From JAKPAM01 sp047601745 (GTDB lineage Bacteria; Pseudomonadota; Gammaproteobacteria; Burkholderiales; Burkholderiaceae_E): a stretch of DNA of 64,000 bases. Location: NCBI GenBank assembly GCA_047601745.1, contig JASGIS010000001.1:1612001-1676000 (forward strand). The letters are read 5' to 3'. A model generated the notes under the pieces. It saw only the letters and a list, made by a program, of their open reading frames with translations. It had not been told where the DNA came from and did not search any database. Position numbers and translations under genes: made by a program. Positions 6,637 through 14,852 of this stretch are shown here, piece after piece (the first letter of the stretch is position 1; the number at the start of each line of letters is the position of its first letter).

Positions 6637-6933
6637 TGAGAGCAACGCTTATCGCTCGAACAAAGGACGTCCGAGATGACGCAACGATCGTAGAGATCGT
6701 TGTTTGAGAGGAGCCCGAACCGCTGATCCCGTGTACGCACTTCTTCAAGTATCGGTTGTTCTACGGAAGCCACGGCGATGAGAGGGGGGCGCTACGACAA
6801 CGAACGCGGAAAGAGGGATCACCGACATCTGGACGGGGACGGGTCAGCGTACGTTTTCGTGACGATTGACAGTCTTCTCGAAGACTTCGGTCGAGACATT
6901 GAAGGGTGGGATGGCAATGAAGGCGGTGATTGA
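6636..6933 (+). pseudogene. TumE-type toxin gene, disabled by a stop and a frameshift
   Basis: Read across two lesions, the translation matches the TumE/DUF6516 toxin family: MRATLIARTKDVRDDATIVEIVV, a position normally Trp, then FFKYRLFYG, then RYDNERGKRDHRH and a C-terminal FVTIDSLLEDF. A TGA at 6705-6707 stands where the family has TGG (Trp), and one extra G in a run of six (6784-6789) shifts the frame. Either lesion would abolish the toxin. The stop codon overlaps the intact antitoxin gene, which starts at 6911. An alternative upstream ATG at 6609 lies before the palindrome. Confidence 0.8.
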
Positions 6934-7270
6934 AGTGTCGACGCGAGGCTCAGCGATTCGCGCCGCAAGGAGCCAGCTCGCATCGTCCACTCGAGGGCGA
7001 GAGCCTGACTTCTACCTCAGCTTCGAATCGGCACGATCTTTATTCATCGAGCTTACCCCTGCTCGGGTGGAGCTAGTAGATACGCTGCGCAAGGTTGGCC
7101 CTTGCAGCGTCTACGCTTTGGCGAAGAGCGCAGAGCGGAATTACTCGGACGTTCATGCGGACGTCGGGCGTCTGGAGCAACTTGGGCTGATCGAACGAAC
7201 TGACTCGGACTCAGTATTCGTACCATACGAAGCAGTGGAGATTCGTGTGCCTCTGGCCCGAGGGGCGTGA
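6911..7270 (+). CDS. TumA-type wHTH antitoxin (HVO_A0114 family)
   Basis: A small DNA-binding protein of about 119 residues. The core (LTPARVELVDTLRKVGPCSVYALAKSAERNYSDVHADVGRLEQLGLIER) is a winged helix-turn-helix of the HVO_A0114 family, whose members are encoded next to TumE toxins and neutralise them while repressing their own operon. The ATG at 6911 follows GAAGGGTGGG; an ATG at 6917 is equally possible. The gene overlaps the end of the broken toxin gene and ends just before an R'' box. With the toxin dead, it could still repress in trans or act as an anti-addiction gene against related toxins. Confidence 0.8.
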   Translation: MAMKAVIEVSTRGSAIRAARSQLASSTRGREPDFYLSFESARSLFIELTPARVELVDTLRKVGPCSVYALAKSAERNYSDVHADVGRLEQLGLIERTDSDSVFVPYEAVEIRVPLARGA

Positions 7271-7273
7271 GTA

Positions 7274-7298
7274 GTCTAACTGGTCACTGCAACGGACA
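7274..7298 (+). other. attC left half, split by an IS3 element
   Basis: GTCTAAC (7274-7280) lies just after the antitoxin stop and is followed by TGGTCACTGCAACGGACA, the conserved left arm of the local attC family. It stops where the IS3 end begins. The right half continues at 9727. Confidence 0.75.
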
Positions 7299-7354
7299 GG
7301 ATGCTTCCTACGGTTTAGTGGACACCCTGAACAAACAACTCAGAGGTGTTCAGG

Positions 7355-7711
7355 ATGGGGAAGCCAGGTCCGAGAACGGTGTACCGATACAGCGATGAAT
7401 TCAAGGCAACAGCGGTTCGACTGAGCGCGCTGCCGGGGGTTCTGGTGAGTGACGTAGCTGAGTCGCTTTGCATTCACCCCTTCATGCTTTCAAAATGGCG
7501 AAAACAGGCACGTGAGGGTGCGATCGTGACCAAGGGTGTGAAGGTTGACACAGAGGTGGCCGCGGAGCTCAAGGAGCTGCGCAAGCTCAAGAAGGACTAC
7601 GAGCGCCTGAAGCTGGAGCATGAGCTCCTAAAAAAAGCCATCGCGTTCACTTCCGCTCGAAAGGGGACGCGTTTGCCTTCATCGAGCACTGCCAAGGATC
7701 GCTCGCGGTAA
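7355..7711 (+). CDS. IS3-family transposase OrfA
   Basis: This 118-residue DNA-binding subunit has an N-terminal helix-turn-helix (YRYSDEFKATAVRLSAL ... VAESLCIHPFMLSKWRKQ) followed by a leucine-zipper-like coiled coil (ELRKLKKDYERLKLEHELLKKAI), as in IS3 OrfA proteins. A run of seven A followed by G at 7630-7637 is a typical slippery site for the -1 shift that makes the OrfAB transposase; the -1 frame then runs into orfB. The ATG at 7355 is preferred; a GTG at 7346 is also in frame. Confidence 0.88.
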   Translation: MGKPGPRTVYRYSDEFKATAVRLSALPGVLVSDVAESLCIHPFMLSKWRKQAREGAIVTKGVKVDTEVAAELKELRKLKKDYERLKLEHELLKKAIAFTSARKGTRLPSSSTAKDRSR

Positions 7712-8323
7712 GGGCGATGTGCAAGATGCTGGGCGTCAGCTCTGCAGGTTATTACGCTTGGCGAAGCCGAGCCGAGAGCAGGAGGTCGATCGAGGACACG
7801 GGCCTTCTGAATAAGATCAGAAGGATTCATCAGGATAGCCGGGAAACCTACGGTAGTCCGAGAGTGCATGCGGTACTGAAATCGACGGGTGAGCCTGTGG
7901 GCAAGCGTCGCGTCGAGAGACTGATGCGCGAGCACGGCGTTCGTGCTTGCTCGGCCAAGCTATATCGTCGGCTGCCCGGGCTGACTCAGTTCTTTGATCG
8001 CGTTCAGAGCAAAGCGCATCAGATGGAGGTGAAGCGGCCCGATCAACTATGGGTCGGTGATGTCACCTACCTGAAAGTGCGGGATCAGTGGCGGTACCTG
8101 GCTACCGTCATGGATCGGCATTCCCGCCGCCTGCTCGGCTGGGCCATAGGTGCCGAGAAGACCGCGACGTTGACCCGTCGCGCGCTGCGATCAGCATTGC
8201 GTACTCGAAGACCGACATCAGGGACGATCTTTCACAGCGACCGTGGCGTCGAGTTTCTGGCTTCTGATTTCAAGCAGAGTTTGAAGCGAGCAGGACTCGA
8301 CCAGTCCGTCAATTGTCCTAGCT

Positions 8324-9481
8324 TGGACTCGATCTGACGGACATGCCACTTATTCGGCCATTGATTCCGACTCGGGTGTCGGCTGGAGCCGGTCCAACTG
8401 CTTATCGTAAGCCAGGCCCGCGCTGTCGAGAAATGTCTGCATCGGCGTCTTGCCGTAACAGTACTTGCCCGAGTGCGTTCGCTCGCAGTTGTATGCCTGC
8501 ATCCAGGCGTCCGTGTCGGCCTGCAACTCCTCGAGCGAGCGATACAGCTTTCGCCGGAATGCGCTGGCGTAAAACTCATTCTGAATCGTCTGGTGGAACC
8601 GCTCACAGATGCCATTGGTCTGTGGACTCTTGGTCCTGGTACGCGTGTGCTCGATGTTCTCCAGATCCAGGTACAAAGCATACTCGTGCGACTCTCTGTT
8701 GCCGCAGTACTCACTGCCCCGATCGGTCAAGATCCTGAGCAGCGGCACGCCGTGCTCCTCGAAGAACGGCAACACCCGGTCGTTGAGCATGTCGGCCGCG
8801 GTGATCGCGTGCTTGCGATCGTAGAGCTTGACCATCGCCAGCTTGCTGTACGTATCGATGAACGTCTGCTGGTAGATGCGCCCCACGCCCTTCAGGTTGC
8901 CCACGTAGTAGGTATCCTGTGAGCCCAGATAGCCGGGATGCTCGGTCTCGATCTCCCCATGCGCCTCCTTCTCTTCACGCGCCTTCTCCAGTGCTCGGAC
9001 CTGGTCTTCGGTCAGGATGATCCCGTCCTGGGCCACCTTCGTGGACAACGCCCTGAGTCGCTGCTGGAACGTCTGCAGGTCATGCCGCAACCAGATCGTG
9101 CGCACGCCTGCCGGCGACACCGAGATCCCGCGCTTTTTCAGCTCGTTGGATACCCGCACCTGGCCGTACGCCGGTTGCTCCAGAGCGAAAGCCCTCACCG
9201 CCTGCTCGATCGCCGGATCCGCGCGGTTCTTCAGGTTCGGCTTCTTGCGCGAGATCTCCGCCAGTGCCGTCTCGCCTCCTGTCTCGTACAGCTCCTTGAA
9301 CCGATAAAAACTATCTCGGCTGAAGCCCAGCACCTTGCATGCTTCGGACACGCTGCCCAGCGTCTGCGCCAGCTTCAGCAATCCGAGCTTGTTTTTGATG
9401 ATCTTCTGTTCCTGAGTCATCTGACTTCTCCTTGTCGCCTCTTCGGGCGAGGATATGTCAGATCAAGTCGTAGCTTTCACA
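8324..9481 (-). mobile_element. IS481-family element with 7-base target duplication
   Basis: The ends are inverted repeats TGTCCTAGCTTGGACTCGAT and (reverse complement of the right end) TGTGAAAGCTACGACTTGAT, both continuing with CTGAC. CGTCAAT occurs immediately outside both ends (8317-8323 and 9482-9488) as target duplication. The element is 1158 bases with a single transposase gene. Confidence 0.93.
8350..9420 (-). CDS. IS481-family transposase
   Basis: This 356-residue protein has two N-terminal helix-turn-helix units (SVSEACKVLGFSRDSFYRFKE and a second around residues 70-105) and a complete DDE integrase core: FIDTYSKLAMVKLY (first Asp), LTDRGSEYCG (second Asp) and NGICERFHQTIQNEFY (Glu). 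All catalytic residues are present and the frame is open, so the element looks mobile. The RNase H-like core and element size match IS481 rather than IS3. AGGAGAAGTCAG precedes the ATG. Confidence 0.93.
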   Translation of the reverse strand: MTQEQKIIKNKLGLLKLAQTLGSVSEACKVLGFSRDSFYRFKELYETGGETALAEISRKKPNLKNRADPAIEQAVRAFALEQPAYGQVRVSNELKKRGISVSPAGVRTIWLRHDLQTFQQRLRALSTKVAQDGIILTEDQVRALEKAREEKEAHGEIETEHPGYLGSQDTYYVGNLKGVGRIYQQTFIDTYSKLAMVKLYDRKHAITAADMLNDRVLPFFEEHGVPLLRILTDRGSEYCGNRESHEYALYLDLENIEHTRTRTKSPQTNGICERFHQTIQNEFYASAFRRKLYRSLEELQADTDAWMQAYNCERTHSGKYCYGKTPMQTFLDSAGLAYDKQLDRLQPTPESESMAE

Positions 9482-9726
9482 CGTCAATCGCCCGCGCCGA
9501 ATGACAGACAACGCACACATGGAGTCATGGAACAAGACCATGAAATCGGACATGTACCACCGCCACCAGTTCAGCTCCGACCATGAGCTTCACCGTGCTG
9601 TTCGAGACTACGTCCAGTTCTACAATCATCGCAGGCTGCATTCCTCACTTGGCTACCAATCTCCCGTAGAATTCGAGCGGCAGTTCGCATGACTATCGGG
9701 TGTCCACTTTTCCGTGGGAACTCTCC

Positions 9727-9792
9727 CTGTCCGAACGCCCATTGCCACGGGCGACCAGCCGCGTCAAGCACCACTGAGCTACGGAGTTAAGC
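9727..9792 (+). other. attC right half, split by an IS3 element
   Basis: CTGTCCGAACGCCC begins the right arm, followed by CAGCCGCGTCAAGCACC and an R'-like GTTAAGC at 9786-9792. It completes the site whose left half is at 7274. The next cassette gene starts 3 bases downstream. Confidence 0.7.
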
Positions 9793-9795
9793 TTC

Positions 9796-10071
9796 ATGAC
9801 GAGCATTCCCGATCTCACAGAGAACCTGAGCGCAATCTTGGCGTTCGAGCTTGCTCGCGGTAATACAGTCATCCGGGTCGATCGTCCTGCTGGCTCCCGT
9901 TGCCCGCTAGCCGTCATCTTGGCTCAGCCGCTCGATATCGCTGGCTTCAAGGCCAATCATGTCCTTTCCACTGGTGTGGATACTTGGGAAAACCGAGATT
10001 CGCACTACCCGCTGGAGGCCGGCTACATTTGCGAGCGCACCCGGCACGTACTTGCGGGACCACTCGGATGA
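9796..10071 (+). CDS. Cassette-encoded hypothetical protein, 91 residues
   Basis: No family is recognised. The protein is small and soluble-looking with an N-terminal helix (LTENLSAILAFELARGN), a strand VIRVDR and a Pro/Ala-rich middle, then a polar C-terminus with HYPLEAGYICE. It lies precisely between an R' box (9786-9792) and an R''-like CTCTAAC two bases after its stop, which supports a real cassette gene despite the lack of homology I can name. Confidence 0.6.
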   Translation: MTSIPDLTENLSAILAFELARGNTVIRVDRPAGSRCPLAVILAQPLDIAGFKANHVLSTGVDTWENRDSHYPLEAGYICERTRHVLAGPLG

Positions 10072-10072
10072 C

Positions 10073-10123
10073 CTCTAACAATTCTCTCAAGCTGGCACGA
10101 TAGTTCCTACGGTTTAGTGAGAC
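10073..10123 (+). other. attC left half truncated by an IS3-type end
   Basis: CTCTAAC (10073-10079) is followed by the left arm of a short attC (AATTCTCTCAAGC). After about 25 bases it gives way to TAGTTCCTACGGTTTAGTGA, which is nearly identical to the left end of the IS3 element at 7299. No intact IS or R' box follows, so this is the scar of a second, decayed IS3 insertion into an attC. Confidence 0.6.
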
Positions 10124-10383
10124 CGCGGCGCACCGCGTTCGGGTTCTGCCCGTTGCTCACCGCCACCAACGACACGCACGGTTGCATGCACAGCGCGATC
10201 AACCGTCCCTTAGCATTCTCCTCGTACGGACGCTTGCCATCACGACATATTCCGATTACCAACCCTTCGATCCTGTACTCGGACTCCGCGCTCATCGCTG
10301 CGTCAGCTATGTTGGTTCAGACGCATCCTCGGTCTTTCGCCAACTAGGCGCAAGGCGGGTACTGGGATGGCGCTTACCCCGAT

Positions 10384-10500
10384 GTCAGCGCCCGAGCGCC
10401 TTCTTCGTCGGGCAGTTGAGTTGACGAATGCTCGGCCGACGCGTTTGCCCAGCTTGACGTAGAGCCGCACAGATCGAAGCCGATCCTCGTATGAATACAT
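10384..10500 (-). pseudogene. IS3-type OrfA remnant
   Basis: The minus strand starts with MYSYEDRLRSVRLYVKLGKR, the N-terminus typical of a class of IS3 OrfA proteins. It continues, after a frameshift, as SIRQLNCPTKKALGR, again typical of that family's helix-turn-helix. The rest of the gene is missing. Bases 10124-10383 downstream show no gene. Confidence 0.65.
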
Positions 10501-10561
10501 GAACTACCTCCTCCAGGTAGTCAAGTTTGCGTTCGCACCTCCACGGAGGACTATTGGCATG

Positions 10562-10730
10562 CCACTGACATCCACCGGATGAGCGATCGTCTTGGGGGGG
10601 GGCGTGTCCACGATCACCCGTTCGCATTTATTGGGGTGTACAGCCTTGCTCTGCACGGCCGCGTCGATCGTGGCCTTGAGCAACGTCTCGACGCCGGCTT
10701 CGCCAAGTACGCCGAGCAGCAACCGACTTC
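10562..10730 (-). pseudogene. IS5-type transposase fragment
   Basis: The reading RLLLGVLGEAGVETLLKATI followed by DAAVQSKAVHP and ERVIVDTPPPKTIAHPVD resembles the region around the first catalytic Asp of IS5-family transposases (VDTTVQPKAI-HPVD in relatives). It has neither start nor end and is broken downstream. A different family from the neighbouring IS3 remnant, so several elements decayed here. Confidence 0.6.
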
Positions 10731-10874
10731 GACCAGATCAAGTTCCAGAGAGAGCTTGTAACTGGGTCTTCCCACAAATTGATGATGACACGAAGCTGGC
10801 AAAGAGTGAAAGTACTTTCCGAACGTCCAATTGAAAGTTGGGAAGTTGTTTCCAGTTATCTCTGGAGAAGGCCA

Positions 10875-12464
10875 ATGAGTAATCCGGATACCCCTGACAC
10901 TTCCTTGATCGTCCAGTGGATCTTCGGTACTGCTGTTGTCTTGCTCTATGCTTGGGATCGCTTTCGTTCGCCCGCCCCGCCGCGAGCTATGACGACATTT
11001 TGGCGGTACTGGTCAGCTGCATGCGGTTATATCAGTGCGATGATGGGCCTTTTCGTCTTTCTGGGTGGGGGGATAATATCTTTTGATCTCAGGATTTTAT
11101 CCCCACTAATCGGTAACATCCCGAAGGCAGTCTCGGCGCCGCCTGGTCCATTGCTCTCGGCTCTCGTTTTGACGGCACTATTGCCGAATCTGCCGTTGCT
11201 CGCTCGAATCGACGAAGCCATAAAAAATTGGTTCTGGAACGTCGGGAACATACCAATCGAGGTGCGGATGCTTGGCGCGCAACTAAGTTCTACGCCGTTT
11301 CATCATGTTGCAATTTCCAAAGAAAATGAGAACGGATCATCAGCGTTCAGAGCATATGGCGTCGATTTGCGCTGGTTTGATGAAAGCGATAGTTCGTTAA
11401 AATTCAAATGGGCGCAATGCGTTGCGTTGTTTGGTCAGCTCGAACAATGGGAGAACCGACGCGGCTACGCAAATTATTTGGAACAGAACAGATCGAGACT
11501 TGCAGAATTGAGAAGCCATTTGAATTCCCTTTCTCAATGGTTGAACGAAAAAACACTATCTGAATTGGATGGAGTGAATGGTTTTGAGACTGTTCTTCAT
11601 CTTCGAAAGCATGTGAGCAAGGACATCGAATTGCTCTGGCAGAGCCTGTGTGGTTTTGCTGCTGGCGGAGTGCTAAGCGAGACCTGGAGCGAGACGCAGC
11701 GGTACGCAGAGCTTCGTAAAATTGGCTTCAACTTCTCACAAAACCAAAGGAGCCCATTGAGCTCCCATGACATCGTTCTGGTGATCGGTTTTGTGTTCTT
11801 GGTCATGCTATTCGTTCCGTTGGCGATGCGTCGATTTTTTTATCCTGAACAACTTCCTTTGAATTTGCGCGTCCTCATCCTGGTGCCCATCGTGTATGCG
11901 ATAGGAGTTGTTCTGGCTATTTATCCAAAATCTATCTGGAGTTATGCGCGAAGAATTGGCAAAGGGCCTCGCCCTGTTGCCGCATATGCGTTGTCTGGTG
12001 CAGTAGCAACCGGTGCCGCGTTTGTTGTAAGCGTTTTATTTCGTTTCGCGTTCGACTCGCCGGGAAATATTTTTCAGGCACTTTCAGTTCCCAGTGCTTT
12101 CGCCAAGGCCTGGGCCACCACTGTCGAGCGTTGGCCTTGGCTTCTGATGACGTTCTTCACAACAGTAGCCATCGCTTGGGCAGCGGACGACTTCAATGGC
12201 CTGGAGAGCGATGCGCCGAGGTGGGCTCGGTGGGTTGAGGCAGGTTCACTTGCGTTGGTATTTGGTAGCGCTCAATGGCTCGTGGGGCACTTGCTAATCT
12301 CGAATGCGTCGCCATCAAGCCTAATGGATTGGAATGCGGCCTTGCCGCGTATGATGGCAGCATCCGTCGTGATTGGGGCTTGCATCGGATTCTTGATTCC
12401 TTCGCTCTACCGTGAAAGAACTTCGAAAAACAGAACGGCCGCTTTCGATCCACAATTAGTTTGA
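10875..12464 (+). CDS. Multi-pass membrane protein, 529 residues, unknown function
   Basis: No family is recognised. Hydrophobic segments lie near residues 12-30, 48-70 and 85-105. A polar domain follows (about 115-310; helical, with LEQWENRRGYANYLEQN and similar). A C-terminal membrane domain has at least five further segments (from ...DIVLVIGFVFLVMLFVPLAM onward). The start at 10875 follows GGAGAAGG; an in-frame ATG at 10779 would add 32 residues without a good ribosome-binding site. AT content is clearly higher than in the flanks, indicating foreign origin. It lies between decayed IS pieces, so the boundaries of any cassette are lost. The layout suggests a sensor or envelope effector, but no catalytic motif is visible. 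Confidence 0.75.
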   Translation: MSNPDTPDTSLIVQWIFGTAVVLLYAWDRFRSPAPPRAMTTFWRYWSAACGYISAMMGLFVFLGGGIISFDLRILSPLIGNIPKAVSAPPGPLLSALVLTALLPNLPLLARIDEAIKNWFWNVGNIPIEVRMLGAQLSSTPFHHVAISKENENGSSAFRAYGVDLRWFDESDSSLKFKWAQCVALFGQLEQWENRRGYANYLEQNRSRLAELRSHLNSLSQWLNEKTLSELDGVNGFETVLHLRKHVSKDIELLWQSLCGFAAGGVLSETWSETQRYAELRKIGFNFSQNQRSPLSSHDIVLVIGFVFLVMLFVPLAMRRFFYPEQLPLNLRVLILVPIVYAIGVVLAIYPKSIWSYARRIGKGPRPVAAYALSGAVATGAAFVVSVLFRFAFDSPGNIFQALSVPSAFAKAWATTVERWPWLLMTFFTTVAIAWAADDFNGLESDAPRWARWVEAGSLALVFGSAQWLVGHLLISNASPSSLMDWNAALPRMMAASVVIGACIGFLIPSLYRERTSKNRTAAFDPQLV

Positions 12465-12639
12465 TCTACACTATCTGAAATCATCCCTCGGTCGCTCGCA
12501 GATTCGGATAACCAGAATGCATGCGCAGCGATAAAATTCACGGATGGCTCAGCTATTTCGATATCAGCCGCCACTATGTGAGCTCCCGGAGATCACACGT
12601 ATTCAAGGGATGGCATTTCGAATGGGATAGTGTACGTCA

Positions 12640-12790
12640 AGGGTGATCTGACCCCCGAAACCTGGACGAGTTCGAGGATTCAAAGTGACCAGGTACACGG
12701 AGAAACAGAAGCTTGCTGCCGTCACGGCCTATGGGAAGGGCGCCGGCGCCCAACCCGCAAGACATCGAGGACGCGCAAGCCTTGATATGT
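12640..12790 (+). pseudogene. IS3-type left end and OrfA remnant
   Basis: GTGATCTGACCCCCGAAACC looks like an IS3-type terminal sequence. It is followed by an ATG-less start GTGACC reading MTRYTEKQKLAAVTAYGKGA, the N-terminal helix-turn-helix of an OrfA, which then runs out of frame. From 12791 to about 13187 I see only unrecognisable sequence with no convincing gene on either strand. Confidence 0.5.
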
Positions 12791-13187
12791 CGGGTGGCTG
12801 CCATCGAGATCGACTGCTGTCCGAACTGCCGCTCCGGACGCGGGTAACTCGTGCACGAATTGCTAGCCGATCGCACGGCACTGGCGACGATCTCGCCGGC
12901 CGGGTATCACAGCAAATCCCTTGATCGTCTCGATAGCATCCTCGCGGCAAACCATGGTGCTCGTGGTGCGAGGGGCCGTTGGCGCTTGTGTCCACGGCAT
13001 CTTGCCCGCGATCCGCGTGCACCCGGCCTTCGCCACCTCATCGACAATCGCTCGCTTTGCGCTGCCATCGCTGGCAGCCCGACTCCTTCGTACCGGCTAC
13101 CGGGCATTGGCCATTGCTCGGACAGGCGACTGAAACATACACTGCCCATTGCCACCGTCGCTGTGGCGTTTCAGTTCAACGAGAGTT

Positions 13188-13258
13188 ACCTGACGCGATG
13201 CGATGCCTCGCATGGGACGGCCGTCCTTGGCCCGTCAGATAAACGCTATTCGTTAGCC
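13188..13258 (+). other. Candidate degenerate attC
   Basis: ACCTGAC (13188-13194) and GTTAGCC (13252-13258) are 71 bases apart, enclosing GGGACGGCCGTCC as a central palindrome. The next gene starts 14 bases after the R'-like box, which is the normal cassette spacing. Both boxes deviate by one base from the consensus. Confidence 0.4.
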
Positions 13259-13271
13259 TTCAGGAGCAATC

Positions 13272-13652
13272 ATGCGCCACCTTGTCTCAGCGATGCTGGT
13301 AGTGGTCGCCATCATCCATCTGCTACCGCTTTCCGGAGTGCTTGGAAGTTCCCGACTGAGCGCACTTTATGGTATTCCGATCGATGAGCCGAACCTGGCT
13401 ATCCTCATGCGTCATCGCGCAGTCTTGTTCGGTTTGCTGGGCGTGTTTTTCTTGTACGCCGCCTTTCGGCCGCCGCTCCAAGTTGCGGCATTCATTGCCG
13501 GCTTCGTGAGTGTGCTGTCGTTTCTCTACTTGGCCTGGTCAACGGGCGGATATAACCCACAGGTCAATCGCGTGTTGATTGCCGACATCCTCGCGCTCGT
13601 CTGCCTCATCATCGGTACCACCACATACGCATACTTGCCGCGTGAAGGCTGA
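13272..13652 (+). CDS. Small four-helix membrane protein
   Basis: This 126-residue protein has four predicted membrane segments (about 3-22, 50-66, 71-90 and 100-120). The loop sequence SGVLGSSRLSALYGIPIDEPNLAILMRHRAVLFGLLG is a recognisable signature of a widespread proteobacterial membrane protein family that databases often mislabel as phosphopantetheine adenylyltransferase; the sequence has no nucleotidyltransferase motif. AGGAGC precedes the ATG. Its function is unknown. It follows an R'-like box and may be cassette-borne. Confidence 0.75.
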   Translation: MRHLVSAMLVVVAIIHLLPLSGVLGSSRLSALYGIPIDEPNLAILMRHRAVLFGLLGVFFLYAAFRPPLQVAAFIAGFVSVLSFLYLAWSTGGYNPQVNRVLIADILALVCLIIGTTTYAYLPREG

Positions 13653-13726
13653 AAATCACTTCGATATCAAGCCTCCGAAGCCATCACGACCAGCCATCGA
13701 AACGCTGCCGGTAGCCGGTCGCTCTG

Positions 13727-14198
13727 ATGATGCACTCGCCCCCTGATCCGGTCGAAATCAATGCCGCCCCCGTGGAGCGGCTGATTCAGGCCCAGTTCCC
13801 CGAGTGGGCAAACCTGCCGGTCACTGCGATCGAGCTCGGTGGATGGGACAACCGAATATTCTGCCTCGGTGACGACTTGCTGGTGAGGCTGCCGAGCGCA
13901 TCAGCCTATGCATCGCAGGTCGAACACGAGCAACGCGGCTTCCGACACTGGCGCCGAAGCTCTCACAGCCGATTCCTGTTCCTGTCGCGATGGGGACCCA
14001 CTCTTATGGGCATTGTGGAAGGCACTCATCATCGCTGCCCGACTTGCCGAGACGAATGCCTGGGAAGGGAAGCGATGCTGGAGAACGATCGATAATGTCC
14101 TCACCGACCAAGAGCGTATGGGGTTTATCCGTCGTCCAAGCCTATACAACTTAGCGGTGAAGATTGACTTGGGCAACAGACGCCAGTCGCCAGACTAA
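13727..14198 (+). pseudogene. Aminoglycoside phosphotransferase-family kinase, decayed
   Basis: The first 70 residues read INAAPVERLIQAQFPEWANL and the ELGGWDNRIFCLGDDLLVRLPS nucleotide-binding lobe of the APH family. The frame is then lost near 13930. In another frame LPTLAPKLSQPIPVPVAMG continues the N-lobe. The catalytic loop and most of the C-lobe are missing, and the sequence resumes with ALWKALIIAARLAETNAWEG and ends at 14198, a typical APH C-terminus. So both a frameshift and a large internal deletion have occurred. No kinase activity is expected. Confidence 0.75.
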
Positions 14199-14212
14199 AT
14201 GGAGCTCCGTCC

Positions 14213-14677
14213 GTGCATATCAATCCTGATCACTATCTGGAAACGCCGACCGGACGAGTTCTTACTCCGGAAAGAAATGCGATGGCGTGGCGCCAGTGCT
14301 TCGTCGACCTGGCGCAGGCGCTGCGCGCGCGCGAGAAGCCGTCCAGGCTATACGTGCTTGTCGGCGCGCAGGGGGCAGGGAAGAGCACTTGGGCGGCGAA
14401 TCAGAAGCTCGCAGACCCGGGCTGTGTCATATTCGATGCGATCCTGGTCAAGCGATCCGAGCGCAAGCCGATTCTGGACGAGGCGGTCCACTCAGGAATC
14501 CCGGCCGTCGGCGTCTGGTTTCAGACACCGCTTCGGTTGTGTTTGCAGAGAAACGCATGCAGGCCTGCCGACCAGATCGCTGACGAACGGGGCCTGCGCA
14601 ATGTTTTCGCGGCGCTGGAGCCGCCGGCGATAGAAGAGGGGTTCAGTTCGGTACTGGTGGTTCTCGATGCTGCCTGA
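14213..14677 (+). CDS. P-loop AAA_33-type kinase-like ATPase
   Basis: This 154-residue protein has a Walker A motif VGAQGAGKSTW (50-60) after a hydrophobic strand, then CVIFDAILVKRSERKPIL and VGVWFQTPLRLCLQRN, the strand and Arg-rich lid expected in small zeta-toxin/polynucleotide-kinase-like P-loop proteins (AAA_33). It could phosphorylate a small molecule or nucleic-acid end; the substrate cannot be named. The gene ends inside an R''-like box (GCCTGAC, 14672-14678), marking it as cassette cargo. The start is the first ATG of the frame, 14 bases after the decayed APH-type gene. Confidence 0.7.
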   Translation: MHINPDHYLETPTGRVLTPERNAMAWRQCFVDLAQALRAREKPSRLYVLVGAQGAGKSTWAANQKLADPGCVIFDAILVKRSERKPILDEAVHSGIPAVGVWFQTPLRLCLQRNACRPADQIADERGLRNVFAALEPPAIEEGFSSVLVVLDAA

Positions 14678-14830
14678 CAATTCGCTGCAACGAACACTGG
14701 ACCCGGTCGACGTCTTGCTGCCGTACTTATCTCGGGTCATCTGTCCGCGTCGGACTATTCGGCGCGGATCGAGTACCCGGCGGGGCCGCGTTTCGTGCAA
14801 GGGCTTCCACCCGCACCGCGTCGGTAACTG
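14672..14830 (+). other. Degenerate attC, left side recognisable only
   Basis: GCCTGAC at 14672 is followed by AATTCGCTGCAACGAACACTGGACCCGG, matching the left arm of the local attC family. No clear GTTAGGC follows before the next gene; the rest is imperfectly palindromic GC-rich sequence. It marks decay of the array towards its right end. Confidence 0.6.
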
Positions 14831-14852
14831 ATCAGTCTCACAGGAGATTCGC

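Larger units (their letters stand above)
7717..9692 (+). pseudogene. IS3-family transposase OrfB, interrupted by an IS481 element
   Basis: The 5' part encodes the N-terminal helix-turn-helix and the first two catalytic Asp of the DDE integrase core (WVGDVTYL and FHSDRGVEFL). It stops at the IS481 insertion (8324). The 3' part resumes after 9488 with DNAHMESWNKTMKSD, which contains the third catalytic residue Glu, and ends at 9692. Joining across one copy of the CGTCAAT duplication restores a continuous reading frame, so the gene was intact before the second insertion. Confidence 0.88.
7299..9726 (+). mobile_element. IS3-family element, itself interrupted by an IS481-family element
   Basis: The ends are imperfect inverted repeats of about 29 bases sharing GGA..., TTCC, ACGG and AGTGGACACCC. 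Without the nested IS481 (1158 bases) and its 7-base target duplication the element is about 1.26 kb, normal for IS3. It carries orfA and a split orfB. It lies in the left arm of an attC. The exact outer bases are uncertain because the flanking CGGACAG is itself part of the attC palindrome. Confidence 0.85.

Noticed and set aside
13272..13652. Phosphopantetheine adenylyltransferase
   Set aside because: This label is attached to similar database entries, but the protein is four membrane helices without the HxGH nucleotidyltransferase motif.
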